From JBGTLW01 sp041743835 (lineage in GTDB: Bacteria > Planctomycetota > Phycisphaerae > Phycisphaerales > Phycisphaeraceae), in the NCBI GenBank assembly GCA_041743835.1, contig JBGTLW010000288.1, positions 1 through 14,897 on the forward strand: DNA of 14,897 nt. The letters are read 5' to 3'. Each line of letters begins with the position of its first letter. Within the stretch, counting starts at the first letter, position 1. A model generated the notes under the pieces. The model was not told the origin of the DNA. It was given only the letters and a program-made list of their open reading frames with translations, and made no database searches. Below are positions 6,549 through 13,644 of the stretch, piece by piece. The translations under genes were made by a program, and so were the position numbers.

Positions 6549-7433
6549 TTAACGTGTTTGCCGGTGCGTCCTCCGCCCCCGGCCGAGCATGAGCAGGCTG
6601 CCCAATCCAAGCAGCGCCAGCGAGCCGGGCTCGGGGATGGCGTTGAAGACGACCACGCCGCGGTCGCCGAATCGTGTGGCTTGCCGATTGAGGACCACTT
6701 CATCGCCGTTGGTGCCGGATAGGTCGCCAGAAACCAGCGTGCCACCCGTGATTTCCATCTCCCGAGTTTGCGGCCTCCATGCAAACAGGTTGCTGATTGA
6801 CTCTTCGCTGGTCTGAAATTGTGGGTTCGTCGTGTCGTTCAGGTAATAGGCGGAGTAGAGCAGATAATCACCCGCATTGATTTTACCCGGCGAGTCACTC
6901 TGCACCGTTTCGGTCGCGTTTCCATTGCCTGTAATTGCCTTGTAACCGGCGATCGGGTCATCCAAGTCCACGTTTGAAAGATTCAGGGCGCTGACGGTCC
7001 ACTTGCCATTGGTATTGGTGAAAAGATCTCCGCTCCAAGTCACCGTGATGTTATTGGTGCCGGCTTTGGGGCTCTTCAGGTAAAACAGCGCATGCTGGGC
7101 GCGGTTGTCTGCTGTGGAGATATCGATGCTGGTAAGAGTAGCTACGTTGTTCGTTGCGTCGGTGTAAGTGACCGTCGGCGTTAGGCCGGTGGTAAGCGAC
7201 GCGTCATTGCCACCATCCGTGACGTGTACCGCAACTAGCAAGAAATCACCGTTGCTGGCGTATGAGAAATTGCCGCTGTCATTCGATAGGTCGTCGTTAT
7301 CGCTCAGGATGGCGATGCCGAAGGCGTAATTGTTGACCGTAATGGAGGCATCGGCCAGACCGGCACCGGCCACACACACAGCGGCTATACCAACCATCAA
7401 AAAGCGCTTGGCGGTGAAAAGTGAGAATCTCAT
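6549..7433 (-). CDS. PEP-CTERM sorted surface protein (paralog 1)
   Basis: This 294-residue protein has a signal peptide (basic TAKR, hydrophobic core, cut near LADAS at residues 26-30). The Asn/Thr/Asp-rich beta-type body has features such as NAGDYLLYSAYYLND and NGDEVVLNR. The C-terminus reads IPEPGSLALLGLGSLLMLG and then an Arg-rich tail: the PEP motif, transmembrane helix and basic end of exosortase substrates. It is a diverged paralog of the protein at 4766-3918. The ATG at 7433 has AAGGAG about eight bases upstream. It is the first gene of a unit with the SGNH hydrolase and pseudopilin C. The mature protein is probably delivered to the outer surface; its function there (adhesion, polysaccharide binding or scaffold) is not visible from sequence. 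Confidence 0.9.
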   Translation of the reverse strand: MRFSLFTAKRFLMVGIAAVCVAGAGLADASITVNNYAFGIAILSDNDDLSNDSGNFSYASNGDFLLVAVHVTDGGNDASLTTGLTPTVTYTDATNNVATLTSIDISTADNRAQHALFYLKSPKAGTNNITVTWSGDLFTNTNGKWTVSALNLSNVDLDDPIAGYKAITGNGNATETVQSDSPGKINAGDYLLYSAYYLNDTTNPQFQTSEESISNLFAWRPQTREMEITGGTLVSGDLSGTNGDEVVLNRQATRFGDRGVVVFNAIPEPGSLALLGLGSLLMLGRGRRTHRQTR

Positions 7434-7575
7434 GACGGTCTCCTTCCTACAGGGTTGCTGAAACGAGGTGAATCCAACGGGCGCACCTTCTGTCGTGACT
7501 TAACCAATTCCAGGCGACGCAATGAACGAATCTACTTGGGCTTGCGTAATGCTTTGGGTTATTCCCTATTTCCTA

Positions 7576-7615
7576 ACTCTATCACAGCAATCGGCGAGTG
7601 CAACAGTAATATTGC
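7576..7615 (-). promoter_or_regulatory. Promoter and GCRATATTDC box of PEP-CTERM paralog 1
   Basis: On the minus strand GCAATATTAC (7615-7606) is followed after two bases by TTGCAC (7603-7598), a 16-bp spacer ending TGTGA, and TAGAGT (7581-7576). The extended -10 TGTGATAGAGTTA matches TGTGATAGACTAA of the 4.8-kb promoter at all but two positions. The predicted leader is about 135 nt. The box lies where an activator touching RNA polymerase would sit. Confidence 0.6.
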
Positions 7616-7641
7616 GTCACCATATGCCAAATATCCGTCAC
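7615..7641. repeat. CGTCAC direct repeats, 21-bp spacing, upstream of PEP-CTERM promoter
   Basis: CGTCAC occurs at 7615-7620 and again at 7636-7641, exactly 21 bp apart (two helical turns). The pair is directly upstream of the promoter box. Same-face direct repeats are the usual layout of AraC-family sites, but hexamers recur by chance in GC-rich DNA. Confidence 0.3.
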
Positions 7642-7677
7642 ACTCTCGGGCCGCGCCTTGGCGTGAGTCATCTACGT

Positions 7678-8586
7678 TCATTCGGGATGCCCCTCGCCCA
7701 GAAACACGGGCAACGCTTCGCTTACCCAGCCGGAGTGCCAGTGGTGCTTGAACTTCAAATCGTTGCGGTAGCGGTGCGGCACCTTGTGGGCATCGAGTAA
7801 TTCGTGGAACTCGCGGGTGTGCTTGCCGAAGATGTCTTGGCCGAGGATCGTCAGGCGGGCCGGCCCCTGAGCGAGTTTGTCGGCTTGTTGCTTGACCAGC
7901 GTCGCGGGCACGTAGGGGGCCGCCTGCTCTGGTGTGCCGAAGTGCTTGGCGGAGCCCCATTTGAGCGCCTTGTCATCCATCATCAGCGGGGCATCCCATG
8001 TGCACGCCGCCCCCCAGAAGTCCGGGTCTCGCAGCAACATGCTCACCGCCCCCCAGCCGGACTTGCTGAACCCCAGGAGCAGCCGGTCGTCCGCCTTGCC
8101 GCCGGCGGGGAATCGGCTCTCGACCAGGGGGACCACGACCTGCTTGATGAACTGTTCGTGCCGCTTGGTCGGGTCCGTGGCATGTGCGCCGTACCACGGC
8201 ACGGAATCGAACGACATGGTCACACAGATGATCGCGTATTGATTGTGTGCGTCTGCCTTGCGGACTTCGGTCAGGCCGTCACCGTGTGGGCCATCGGTCC
8301 CGCCCTCGACCGGGAGGACGTACAGCGTGCGGTAGGTCTTGTCCGGCTCGACTTTGTCGGGCAGCAACACGCGGACGGTGCTGGGCTTGCCGAGGTAGGG
8401 GCTTTGGACGGTGAATGTGTGTATGCCGGTGTCGGGGTCCGTGGTGGGGCCTTGGATCGTCACGCCTTCCTCCGCTTGCTGCCCGTCGTCACCACATGCA
8501 GGCAACACCGCGATGGCCGCGATGGTGCCCAGCGCGATTGCCAGGCTCGTTCCAATCCAACGGCGCGTGTGGTTTGCGTTTGGCAT
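7678..8586 (-). CDS. Lipoprotein alpha/beta-hydrolase, esterase D / acyl-carbohydrate esterase-like
   Basis: This 302-residue protein has a signal peptide with two arginines (TRRWIG), a hydrophobic stretch and LPAC, a lipobox-like site that would lipidate Cys31. The fold is suggested by YRTLYVLPVEGG (residues 85-96), the nucleophile elbow LLLGFSKSGWGA with Ser174, and a C-terminal KHHWHSGWVSEALPVFL with a catalytic His (probably His281) in an HxW setting typical of the esterase D family (PF00756). The elbow has Ser176 where the family normally has Gly (GxSxG becomes GFSKS). The family cleaves acetyl, feruloyl or similar esters; the substrate is not known. It starts eight bases after the sulfatase stop, whose TAG is part of the TAGGA ribosome binding site, so the two genes form an operon with coupled translation. 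Confidence 0.82.
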   Translation of the reverse strand: MPNANHTRRWIGTSLAIALGTIAAIAVLPACGDDGQQAEEGVTIQGPTTDPDTGIHTFTVQSPYLGKPSTVRVLLPDKVEPDKTYRTLYVLPVEGGTDGPHGDGLTEVRKADAHNQYAIICVTMSFDSVPWYGAHATDPTKRHEQFIKQVVVPLVESRFPAGGKADDRLLLGFSKSGWGAVSMLLRDPDFWGAACTWDAPLMMDDKALKWGSAKHFGTPEQAAPYVPATLVKQQADKLAQGPARLTILGQDIFGKHTREFHELLDAHKVPHRYRNDLKFKHHWHSGWVSEALPVFLGEGHPE

Positions 8587-8594
8587 GTCACATC

Positions 8595-10169
8595 CTAGTC
8601 GGCTTGTTTGGCCGCGCGGGGCAGGTGCGCCGGCCAGTCGGCGATGGTGGCGGCGGGGTCTTCCAACGCCAGGCGCGGGTGGTACAGCACAGCCTCGTCG
8701 AGCACGATCAGCCGGCCATCGGGCAGCGTGTAGAGGTTGCCCGATGCGGAAGCGGCAAGGGGTGGGTCGAGCAGCAGTTGTTTGTCGGCCTCCTGCTGGC
8801 GCTGGGCGGCATCAAAGTCCCACAGCGATCGCGCGAGGGCACCCAAGCGCACGGCGGCGGCGGCGTGAGCGTGAGCGGGGGATTCGATCAGGTTGTGCTG
8901 TTCGAGTGGATCGGCTTCGAGGTCGAAGAGCAGGTCTGGCTCCACGCCGCGGAACCGGACGAGCTTGTACCGCCCGTCACGTACCACGATGTGCTCGGTG
9001 CCCGCGCCCCAGCGCTTGGTGGGGTTGAGCAGCCACACCGGCCCGCGCTGGGGCTCGGCCCCGCTGCGGATCGCTTCTGACAGGTCCACCCCATCCAAGC
9101 CATCCGGGCACGGCACGCCGCACAACCCGCACAGCGTCGGGAAGAGGTCGGCGAGGCTGACGGGTGTTTCGAGCGTGGCCGCGGGCTGCTGGCCCCGGCG
9201 GTGCTCGGGTGTCTGGATGATGAGGGGCACGCGCGCGGATGCCTCGTGCCACGAGCCCTTGAACCACAGGCCGTGCTCTGCCGCCAGCTCGCCGTGGTCT
9301 GAGGTGTACACGATGATGGTGTTGTCGAGCAGGCCGTCGCGCTCGAGTGTGGCCAGCAGGTCGCCAAGGATCTCATCGAGCCAATCGACGCAGGCGAAGT
9401 ATGCTGCCCGGGCTTTTTGCGCCTCTTCCGGGCCGACATCCTCGGTGCGGAAGCCCCTTGCCATGCCGCGGGTCATGGGGTGGTCGGCGGTGTCGCCGGT
9501 GCGGCCGACCTTCGGCTCGGTGACGCCTTGGGGCCAGTATTTGTCGAAGTGTCGGCTTGGTGCGGTGAGCGGGAAGTGTGGCCGGCTGTAAGAAGCGCAG
9601 AGCATCCACGGCTGCTGGGGCGCGCGGTGCTGGTGCTCGCGCAGGAAGGCGATGGTTTCGGTGTTGATGCAGCGTTCCTGGAGCAGGCTCTCGGGTATCT
9701 CGGTGATGCCGGCATCGCGTGTGCGGTCGCGGACACCCTGCCCGCCGCGTCGGTGCATGGGTTCCCACTGGTGCCCCGTGCCGCCGGTCATATCGCCGTA
9801 CGGCCGATGCCGGAACCCGACGAACTGGCGATCGCCCCCGAGGTGCATCTTCCCGATCAGGCAGGTCTCGTAGCCCGCCTCCGCGAACACGGCCGGCAGG
9901 GTGTCGGTCGGCTTGAGATAGCTGCAGTTGTCCCACCCGCCGCTGGTCATGGGGTTGCGCCCGGTCAACAGGCAGATGCGAGACGGCGTACACAACGGCA
10001 CCTGGCAGTAGGCCTGCTTGAACCACGCGCCTTGGCGGGTCAGGCTGTCGAGGGTCGGGGTGCGCACCGGCTCGCCCTCGTTCGCTGGATCAAGGGCGCT
10101 GAGGCATCTGAAGCTGTGCTCGTCGCTGAGCAGGAACAGGACGTTGGGCTGGTTGTGTTGCGCGGGCAA
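8595..10169 (-). CDS. Type I (formylglycine) sulfatase, no signal peptide
   Basis: This sulfatase of about 524 residues belongs to the alkaline-phosphatase superfamily. Counting from the TTG at 10169, LLSDEH carries metal ligands Asp16/Glu17. CTPSR at 60-64 is the C-x-P-S-R motif whose Cys60 is converted to formylglycine. GKMHLG supplies Lys107 and His109. YTSDHGE carries metal ligands Asp291/His292, and WFKGSW carries Lys304. The TTG at 10169 is preferred because AGGAG lies nine bases upstream; an upstream TTG at 10214 adds 15 residues, and no ATG or GTG fits. Neither start gives a signal peptide, so the enzyme should be cytoplasmic, acting on imported sulfated oligosaccharides. It needs a formylglycine-generating or anaerobic maturase encoded elsewhere. 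It is co-transcribed with the esterase. The substrate cannot be read from sequence. Confidence 0.92.
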   Translation of the reverse strand: MPAQHNQPNVLFLLSDEHSFRCLSALDPANEGEPVRTPTLDSLTRQGAWFKQAYCQVPLCTPSRICLLTGRNPMTSGGWDNCSYLKPTDTLPAVFAEAGYETCLIGKMHLGGDRQFVGFRHRPYGDMTGGTGHQWEPMHRRGGQGVRDRTRDAGITEIPESLLQERCINTETIAFLREHQHRAPQQPWMLCASYSRPHFPLTAPSRHFDKYWPQGVTEPKVGRTGDTADHPMTRGMARGFRTEDVGPEEAQKARAAYFACVDWLDEILGDLLATLERDGLLDNTIIVYTSDHGELAAEHGLWFKGSWHEASARVPLIIQTPEHRRGQQPAATLETPVSLADLFPTLCGLCGVPCPDGLDGVDLSEAIRSGAEPQRGPVWLLNPTKRWGAGTEHIVVRDGRYKLVRFRGVEPDLLFDLEADPLEQHNLIESPAHAHAAAAVRLGALARSLWDFDAAQRQQEADKQLLLDPPLAASASGNLYTLPDGRLIVLDEAVLYHPRLALEDPAATIADWPAHLPRAAKQAD

Positions 10170-10220
10170 AGGTGAGGGGCTCCTGTCGGGATCGTGATCG
10201 CTCGGTTGACACAACGGCCG

Positions 10221-10262
10221 GGGCGACTACCCCAGCCGCATGGCAGTGCAGTTTAGTCGCCC
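10221..10262. repeat. 9-bp inverted repeat between hydrolase and sulfatase genes
   Basis: GGGCGACTA (10221-10229) is perfectly complementary to TAGTCGCCC (10254-10262) across a 24-base loop. It lies about 50 bp upstream of the sulfatase start. No T-run follows, so it looks more like an operator or transcript-processing hairpin than a terminator. Confidence 0.45.
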
Positions 10263-10283
10263 GCGGTTTTGACGGGTAACGCC

Positions 10284-10309
10284 GCTGGCGCGGTGAGTCG
10301 TCCGCCAGC
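10284..10309. repeat. 7-bp inverted repeat after the glycoside hydrolase gene
   Basis: GCTGGCG (10284-10290) and CGCCAGC (10303-10309) form a hairpin with a 12-base loop, 62 bp after the glycoside hydrolase stop. There is no T-tract on the minus strand, so a rho-independent terminator is not supported. It could stabilise the 3' end of the hydrolase message. Confidence 0.35.
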
Positions 10310-10371
10310 AGTTAAGCCGCGGTGTCGCACCGTTGAATGAGCGCGCGATTGCCCTTCGCTTTGACCGAATT

Positions 10372-12252
10372 TTACTCGGGCACGACCACGATCTGGCTGT
10401 ATTCGACCTTGCCGTTGCGCTGCTCTTCGCCCGGCAGGGGGACCGAGAGCGCAATCGCTGTGATCGGGTAGTGGATGACGCCGTCTTTGGCACCTCCCCA
10501 GTTTTCAAGCCGACGGGTCAGCGGGATGTCGATCCGCTCCCACTGGTCGGTGCCGTCGATCCTCTTCTTGAGTTGATGGGTCTGGCCCGTGCTGTCGATC
10601 AGGCGGAAGGTCAGTTGCTGAGCGATCGGGGACCGCGCGTGGATCAACACAGCCTTGTTCCCCTTCTCGATCTGCGTCTTGGCAACAGCCAGCACGTAAG
10701 GCGTGCCCTGGGTCTCAGCCTTCGGGAAGTTGTAGTGCAGCACGCCGACGTTTCGTTCATCGCCGGGCCTGACCTCGAACAGCCCGCCGCCGGTGTTCTG
10801 CTGGAACTCCCATTGGTCGTCGGACGCGAACAGCTTCAGCTCGGTGGCGTTGGCGGGCACGGCCTTGGCCTCCTCGATGGGAGCGCGGAATGGCTCGATG
10901 GACGTGGCGCGGACCTCCGCACCCTTGGGCACCGCCACGTACTGCGGTGCACCGGAAACCGCCAAGCGGTACGCGTTGTCGCCCGCTTCCGCGACTTTCA
11001 TCTCGTCACCCAACACGCCGATGGAGGTGACCTTTCCGGCGGTGCTTACTTGGATCTTCACGTCGTGGGGGAACGCGGCGTTGGGGGCGTCGCCCGGCGG
11101 CGGGGCGGTCCACGCAACCAGCTTCTGGTCGCCCGCCTCGTTGCGGTACAGCAGGATGTAGTCGAGGTTGTGCCCCGTCGTGATCCGACTCACGAGGTTG
11201 TACCCCGCCAGTTGGTCGCGCAGGATCGCGGCGGCTTTGATGATCGGCCGTGGCTCATCATTGAAGAGTGCGAACGCGCTGCCGGTCCACGGGTCCTTGC
11301 CGTCCCACTCGTACCAGATGGTGATGGGCACGTTATTCATCTGGTCGGCCATGTACATGCGGACGAAGTGCCACGCCTGGTACTCGAAGACCTCATCTTT
11401 GTTTCCGCCGGACCACCCCTCGTTGTTCTTGAGCTCCTGGATCGCGAAGCCGCGCTCGGTGTTGAGCATGTGCATGTCGGGCTTGCCGTACTGCTTGAGC
11501 AGCTCGCGGGTGATGGTGTGGCCGATGGAGAACTCCTCGGGCGTCTTCACGCCATAGGGGTGGACGGACCACGCCTTGACCCCGGTGTCGAGGATGCCGT
11601 TCTTGAAGCAGAACTCGGTCCACTGGTAGCTTGGCTTCCAGTAGTTGGACACCGAGCCGACGACCACGAACGCGTCGGGGTCCACCGCAAGCACCGCGGG
11701 CATGATCGCCTTGACCAGGTCGGTGTATTCCTTGGCAAACTCCTCGGAGTTGTGCATGCCGTCCTTGCGCCAGAAGGTGCGGACGTTTGGCTCGTTCCAG
11801 ACTTCCCAGATCACGCGCTGGTCCTTGTAGCGCTCGGCACAGGCGGCGGCAAAACGGGCAAAGGCCTGCCGACCCTCTTCGGTCTGGATGCCCCCGCGGC
11901 CGTCATCCTCGTGCAGCTTGTTGTTGCCGAACCAGCAGCCGATGACGGTCAGCCCCAGGCGGTCGGCCTCGGCCATCTGCTCGTCCCAGCTCGCGAAGTT
12001 GTAAACCCCTTTCTCCTTCTCGATCGAGTTCCAGTGAAACGCGCGTCGGACCACGCGGAAGCCCAACTCGTGGGCGATGCGGAGGTTCTCGACGGTGAAG
12101 TTGTGGGTCTTCATCTGCACGCCGGCGGACTGCGGGAAACCGGGCGCGGGCACGAGTGGGTCGGCGTGTGCGTTCATGGGTACCTGTGTGGCTAGGGTCA
12201 GTCCGGCCGCGAGGGTCAGGCCTTGGAAGAATGTGTTTTGACGGCGATTCAT
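10372..12252 (-). CDS. Exported clan-A glycoside hydrolase (GH39/GH5-like TIM barrel) with C-terminal beta domains
   Basis: This 626-residue protein has a signal peptide (MNRRQNTFFQGLTLAAGLTL, cut probably after NAHA, residue 30). Residues ~40-350 read as a (beta/alpha)8 barrel. IWEVWNEPN places the acid/base Glu154 after beta-4, AWSVHPYG (230-234) is a typical clan-A loop, and MLNTERGF places the nucleophile Glu266 at beta-7. Both catalytic residues are present, so a retaining enzyme is expected. Residues ~350-450 resemble the small beta domain that often follows such barrels. Residues ~470-626 look like a beta-sandwich, perhaps carbohydrate-binding. The ATG at 12252 has AGGAG nine bases upstream. 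It is located directly downstream of the XylR-like regulator, with its own promoter region. Family and substrate are uncertain; export implies attack on external polysaccharide. Confidence 0.85.
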   Translation of the reverse strand: MNRRQNTFFQGLTLAAGLTLATQVPMNAHADPLVPAPGFPQSAGVQMKTHNFTVENLRIAHELGFRVVRRAFHWNSIEKEKGVYNFASWDEQMAEADRLGLTVIGCWFGNNKLHEDDGRGGIQTEEGRQAFARFAAACAERYKDQRVIWEVWNEPNVRTFWRKDGMHNSEEFAKEYTDLVKAIMPAVLAVDPDAFVVVGSVSNYWKPSYQWTEFCFKNGILDTGVKAWSVHPYGVKTPEEFSIGHTITRELLKQYGKPDMHMLNTERGFAIQELKNNEGWSGGNKDEVFEYQAWHFVRMYMADQMNNVPITIWYEWDGKDPWTGSAFALFNDEPRPIIKAAAILRDQLAGYNLVSRITTGHNLDYILLYRNEAGDQKLVAWTAPPPGDAPNAAFPHDVKIQVSTAGKVTSIGVLGDEMKVAEAGDNAYRLAVSGAPQYVAVPKGAEVRATSIEPFRAPIEEAKAVPANATELKLFASDDQWEFQQNTGGGLFEVRPGDERNVGVLHYNFPKAETQGTPYVLAVAKTQIEKGNKAVLIHARSPIAQQLTFRLIDSTGQTHQLKKRIDGTDQWERIDIPLTRRLENWGGAKDGVIHYPITAIALSVPLPGEEQRNGKVEYSQIVVVPE

Positions 12253-12336
12253 CGGGGATTACTCCTGAGTCGGTTGGTTTGTTCAGAGTCCGTGTCGTGA
12301 CTTAGGGCTTCATTATGGCACACCCAGCCACGCCGC

Positions 12337-12367
12337 GATATAGCGAAATTATGCCATGCTATGTCAA
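12337..12367 (-). promoter_or_regulatory. Putative promoter of the glycoside hydrolase gene
   Basis: On the minus strand TTGACA (12367-12362), a perfect -35 hexamer, is followed after 19 bp by TATATC (12342-12337). The spacer is longer than ideal, and CATAAT within it is an alternative -10. It lies about 85 bp upstream of the hydrolase start. Confidence 0.4.
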
Positions 12368-12371
12368 AATT

Positions 12372-12390
12372 ACGGCAAAATGATTGCCGT
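12372..12390. promoter_or_regulatory. Operator candidate upstream of the glycoside hydrolase
   Basis: ACGGCAA (12372-12378) and TTGCCGT (12384-12390) make a perfect 7-bp inverted repeat around five bases. It ends four bases upstream of the TTGACA hexamer. The spot and symmetry fit a regulator binding site, possibly for the XylR-like protein encoded just upstream, but that is inference. Confidence 0.5.
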
Positions 12391-12412
12391 GACATGTGCC
12401 CGTGGCGGTGCG

Positions 12413-13612
12413 CTAGTCATGGGGGCTTGTGGCGCGGCTGCGGAACTGGCCGGGGGTCATGCCCACCTGCTTGCGGAACGCGGCGGTGAAGTAGGTGCTG
12501 GTGTTGAAGCCGAGCATCCGGGCGATCTGCGCGGCGGGGTAGTTGGTCTCCACCAGCAGCCGCTTGACGCGTTCGATGCGGTACCGCTGGATGTAGTCGT
12601 ACATGGTGCAGCCCAGGTACTCGCGGAAGCGGCGCTCGAGCGTCGAGCGTGACCGGCCGACGTGCTTGACGACGTGGCCGACGTTGATGGGCGTGTCCAC
12701 GTGGTCGCGGATGTAGCGGATCGCTTCGTTGAGGTCGTCGTACCCGAAGGCCTCGGTGTTGCTCGATTCGCGCTTCTCGACACCCAGCGGCGGGATCAGC
12801 AGCGGCTGGTCGGAGGCCGGCTCGCCATGCATCATGCGGTCGAGCACGCGTGCGGCCTCGAAGCCGACCGCCTCGGGGTTGGGGTCCACGCTGCTGATGG
12901 TGGGCGAGCACAACTCGCAGATGGCTTCGTCGTCGTCCACACCGATGACCGCCACAGTGTGCGGCACGTTGATCTGCGCCGCCCGGCACATCTCGATGAC
13001 GTGCCAGGCACGGGTATCGTTGCACGCGACGATGCCGACGGGCTTGGGCAGGGACTCGATCCACGCCCGCAGCCGCTGCAGGTCACGCAGCCAGCGCTGG
13101 CCGCTGCTCTTGAGCAGCGACGGCTTCGAGCTTGCCACCGCGAAGGTGTGCCGCGTCAGGTCCGTCGGCCCCTTGTAGGCGTTAAAGACGCGCTCGCGAT
13201 GGTCGGAGAACGCCATGCCCGGTACACCGCAGAAACCCAGGTGCCTCAGGCCGTTGGCCAGGAGGTGCTCCATCGCCAGATGCACGATGCGTTGGTGGTC
13301 GCATTCCACGATGCCGACACCGTCCATATGTGTCGCGCCCATGAGGTCCACGGTCGGCAGGTTCAGCCGCCGCACCAGCTTCAGCACCTCGCGTGTGCCG
13401 ACGCGCGCGATCACGCCGTCCCACTTCCATTTCCAGGGGATGTCCGGGTCGAGCACCGGCATCTGGTCGTGCGGCATGTGACGGACCAGCCAGCGGTCGT
13501 GGCTGCGGATGTAGCGGCCGATGCCACGCAGGCACGCCCGGCCGTAACCCGACGAGGATTCGACCAGCACCAGCACGTTCTTGTTGGATAAGGCGCTTGT
13601 TTTCTGGTTCAT
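12413..13612 (-). CDS. XylR-like sugar-responsive AraC-family transcriptional regulator
   Basis: This protein of about 399 residues has two parts. The first ~285 residues form a periplasmic-binding-protein-like (LacI/XylR-type) sensor, opening NVLVLVESSSGYGRACLRGI, with the hinge-like segments HLGFCGVPG, VGIVACNDTRAW and VAVIGVDDDEAICEL. The last ~100 residues are an AraC-type double helix-turn-helix: INVGHVVKHVGRSRSTLERRF is the first HTH, and AAQIARMLGFNTSTYFTAAF followed by GMTPGQFR is the conserved second. In enterobacteria this architecture senses xylose; here the ligand is unknown. The ATG at 13612 is chosen over an in-frame GTG at 13624; neither has a clear Shine-Dalgarno sequence. It sits between the 92-nt palindrome and the glycoside hydrolase, and probably controls that gene and perhaps the sulfatase-esterase pair. 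Confidence 0.9.
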   Translation of the reverse strand: MNQKTSALSNKNVLVLVESSSGYGRACLRGIGRYIRSHDRWLVRHMPHDQMPVLDPDIPWKWKWDGVIARVGTREVLKLVRRLNLPTVDLMGATHMDGVGIVECDHQRIVHLAMEHLLANGLRHLGFCGVPGMAFSDHRERVFNAYKGPTDLTRHTFAVASSKPSLLKSSGQRWLRDLQRLRAWIESLPKPVGIVACNDTRAWHVIEMCRAAQINVPHTVAVIGVDDDEAICELCSPTISSVDPNPEAVGFEAARVLDRMMHGEPASDQPLLIPPLGVEKRESSNTEAFGYDDLNEAIRYIRDHVDTPINVGHVVKHVGRSRSTLERRFREYLGCTMYDYIQRYRIERVKRLLVETNYPAAQIARMLGFNTSTYFTAAFRKQVGMTPGQFRSRATSPHD

Positions 13613-13644
13613 GTCGCTGGACACTTAGAATTTGCATCAGAAGG

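Noticed and set aside
10333..12195. 620-codon plus-strand open frame
   Set aside because: It mirrors the glycoside hydrolase, whose minus-strand frame has a signal peptide, ribosome binding site and both catalytic glutamates. Long antisense frames are expected in GC-rich DNA.
12353..12359. GCCATGC shared between the hydrolase promoter and the palindrome (13676-13682)
   Set aside because: A seven-base match is expected by chance in 15 kb, and the sites are not similarly placed relative to promoters.
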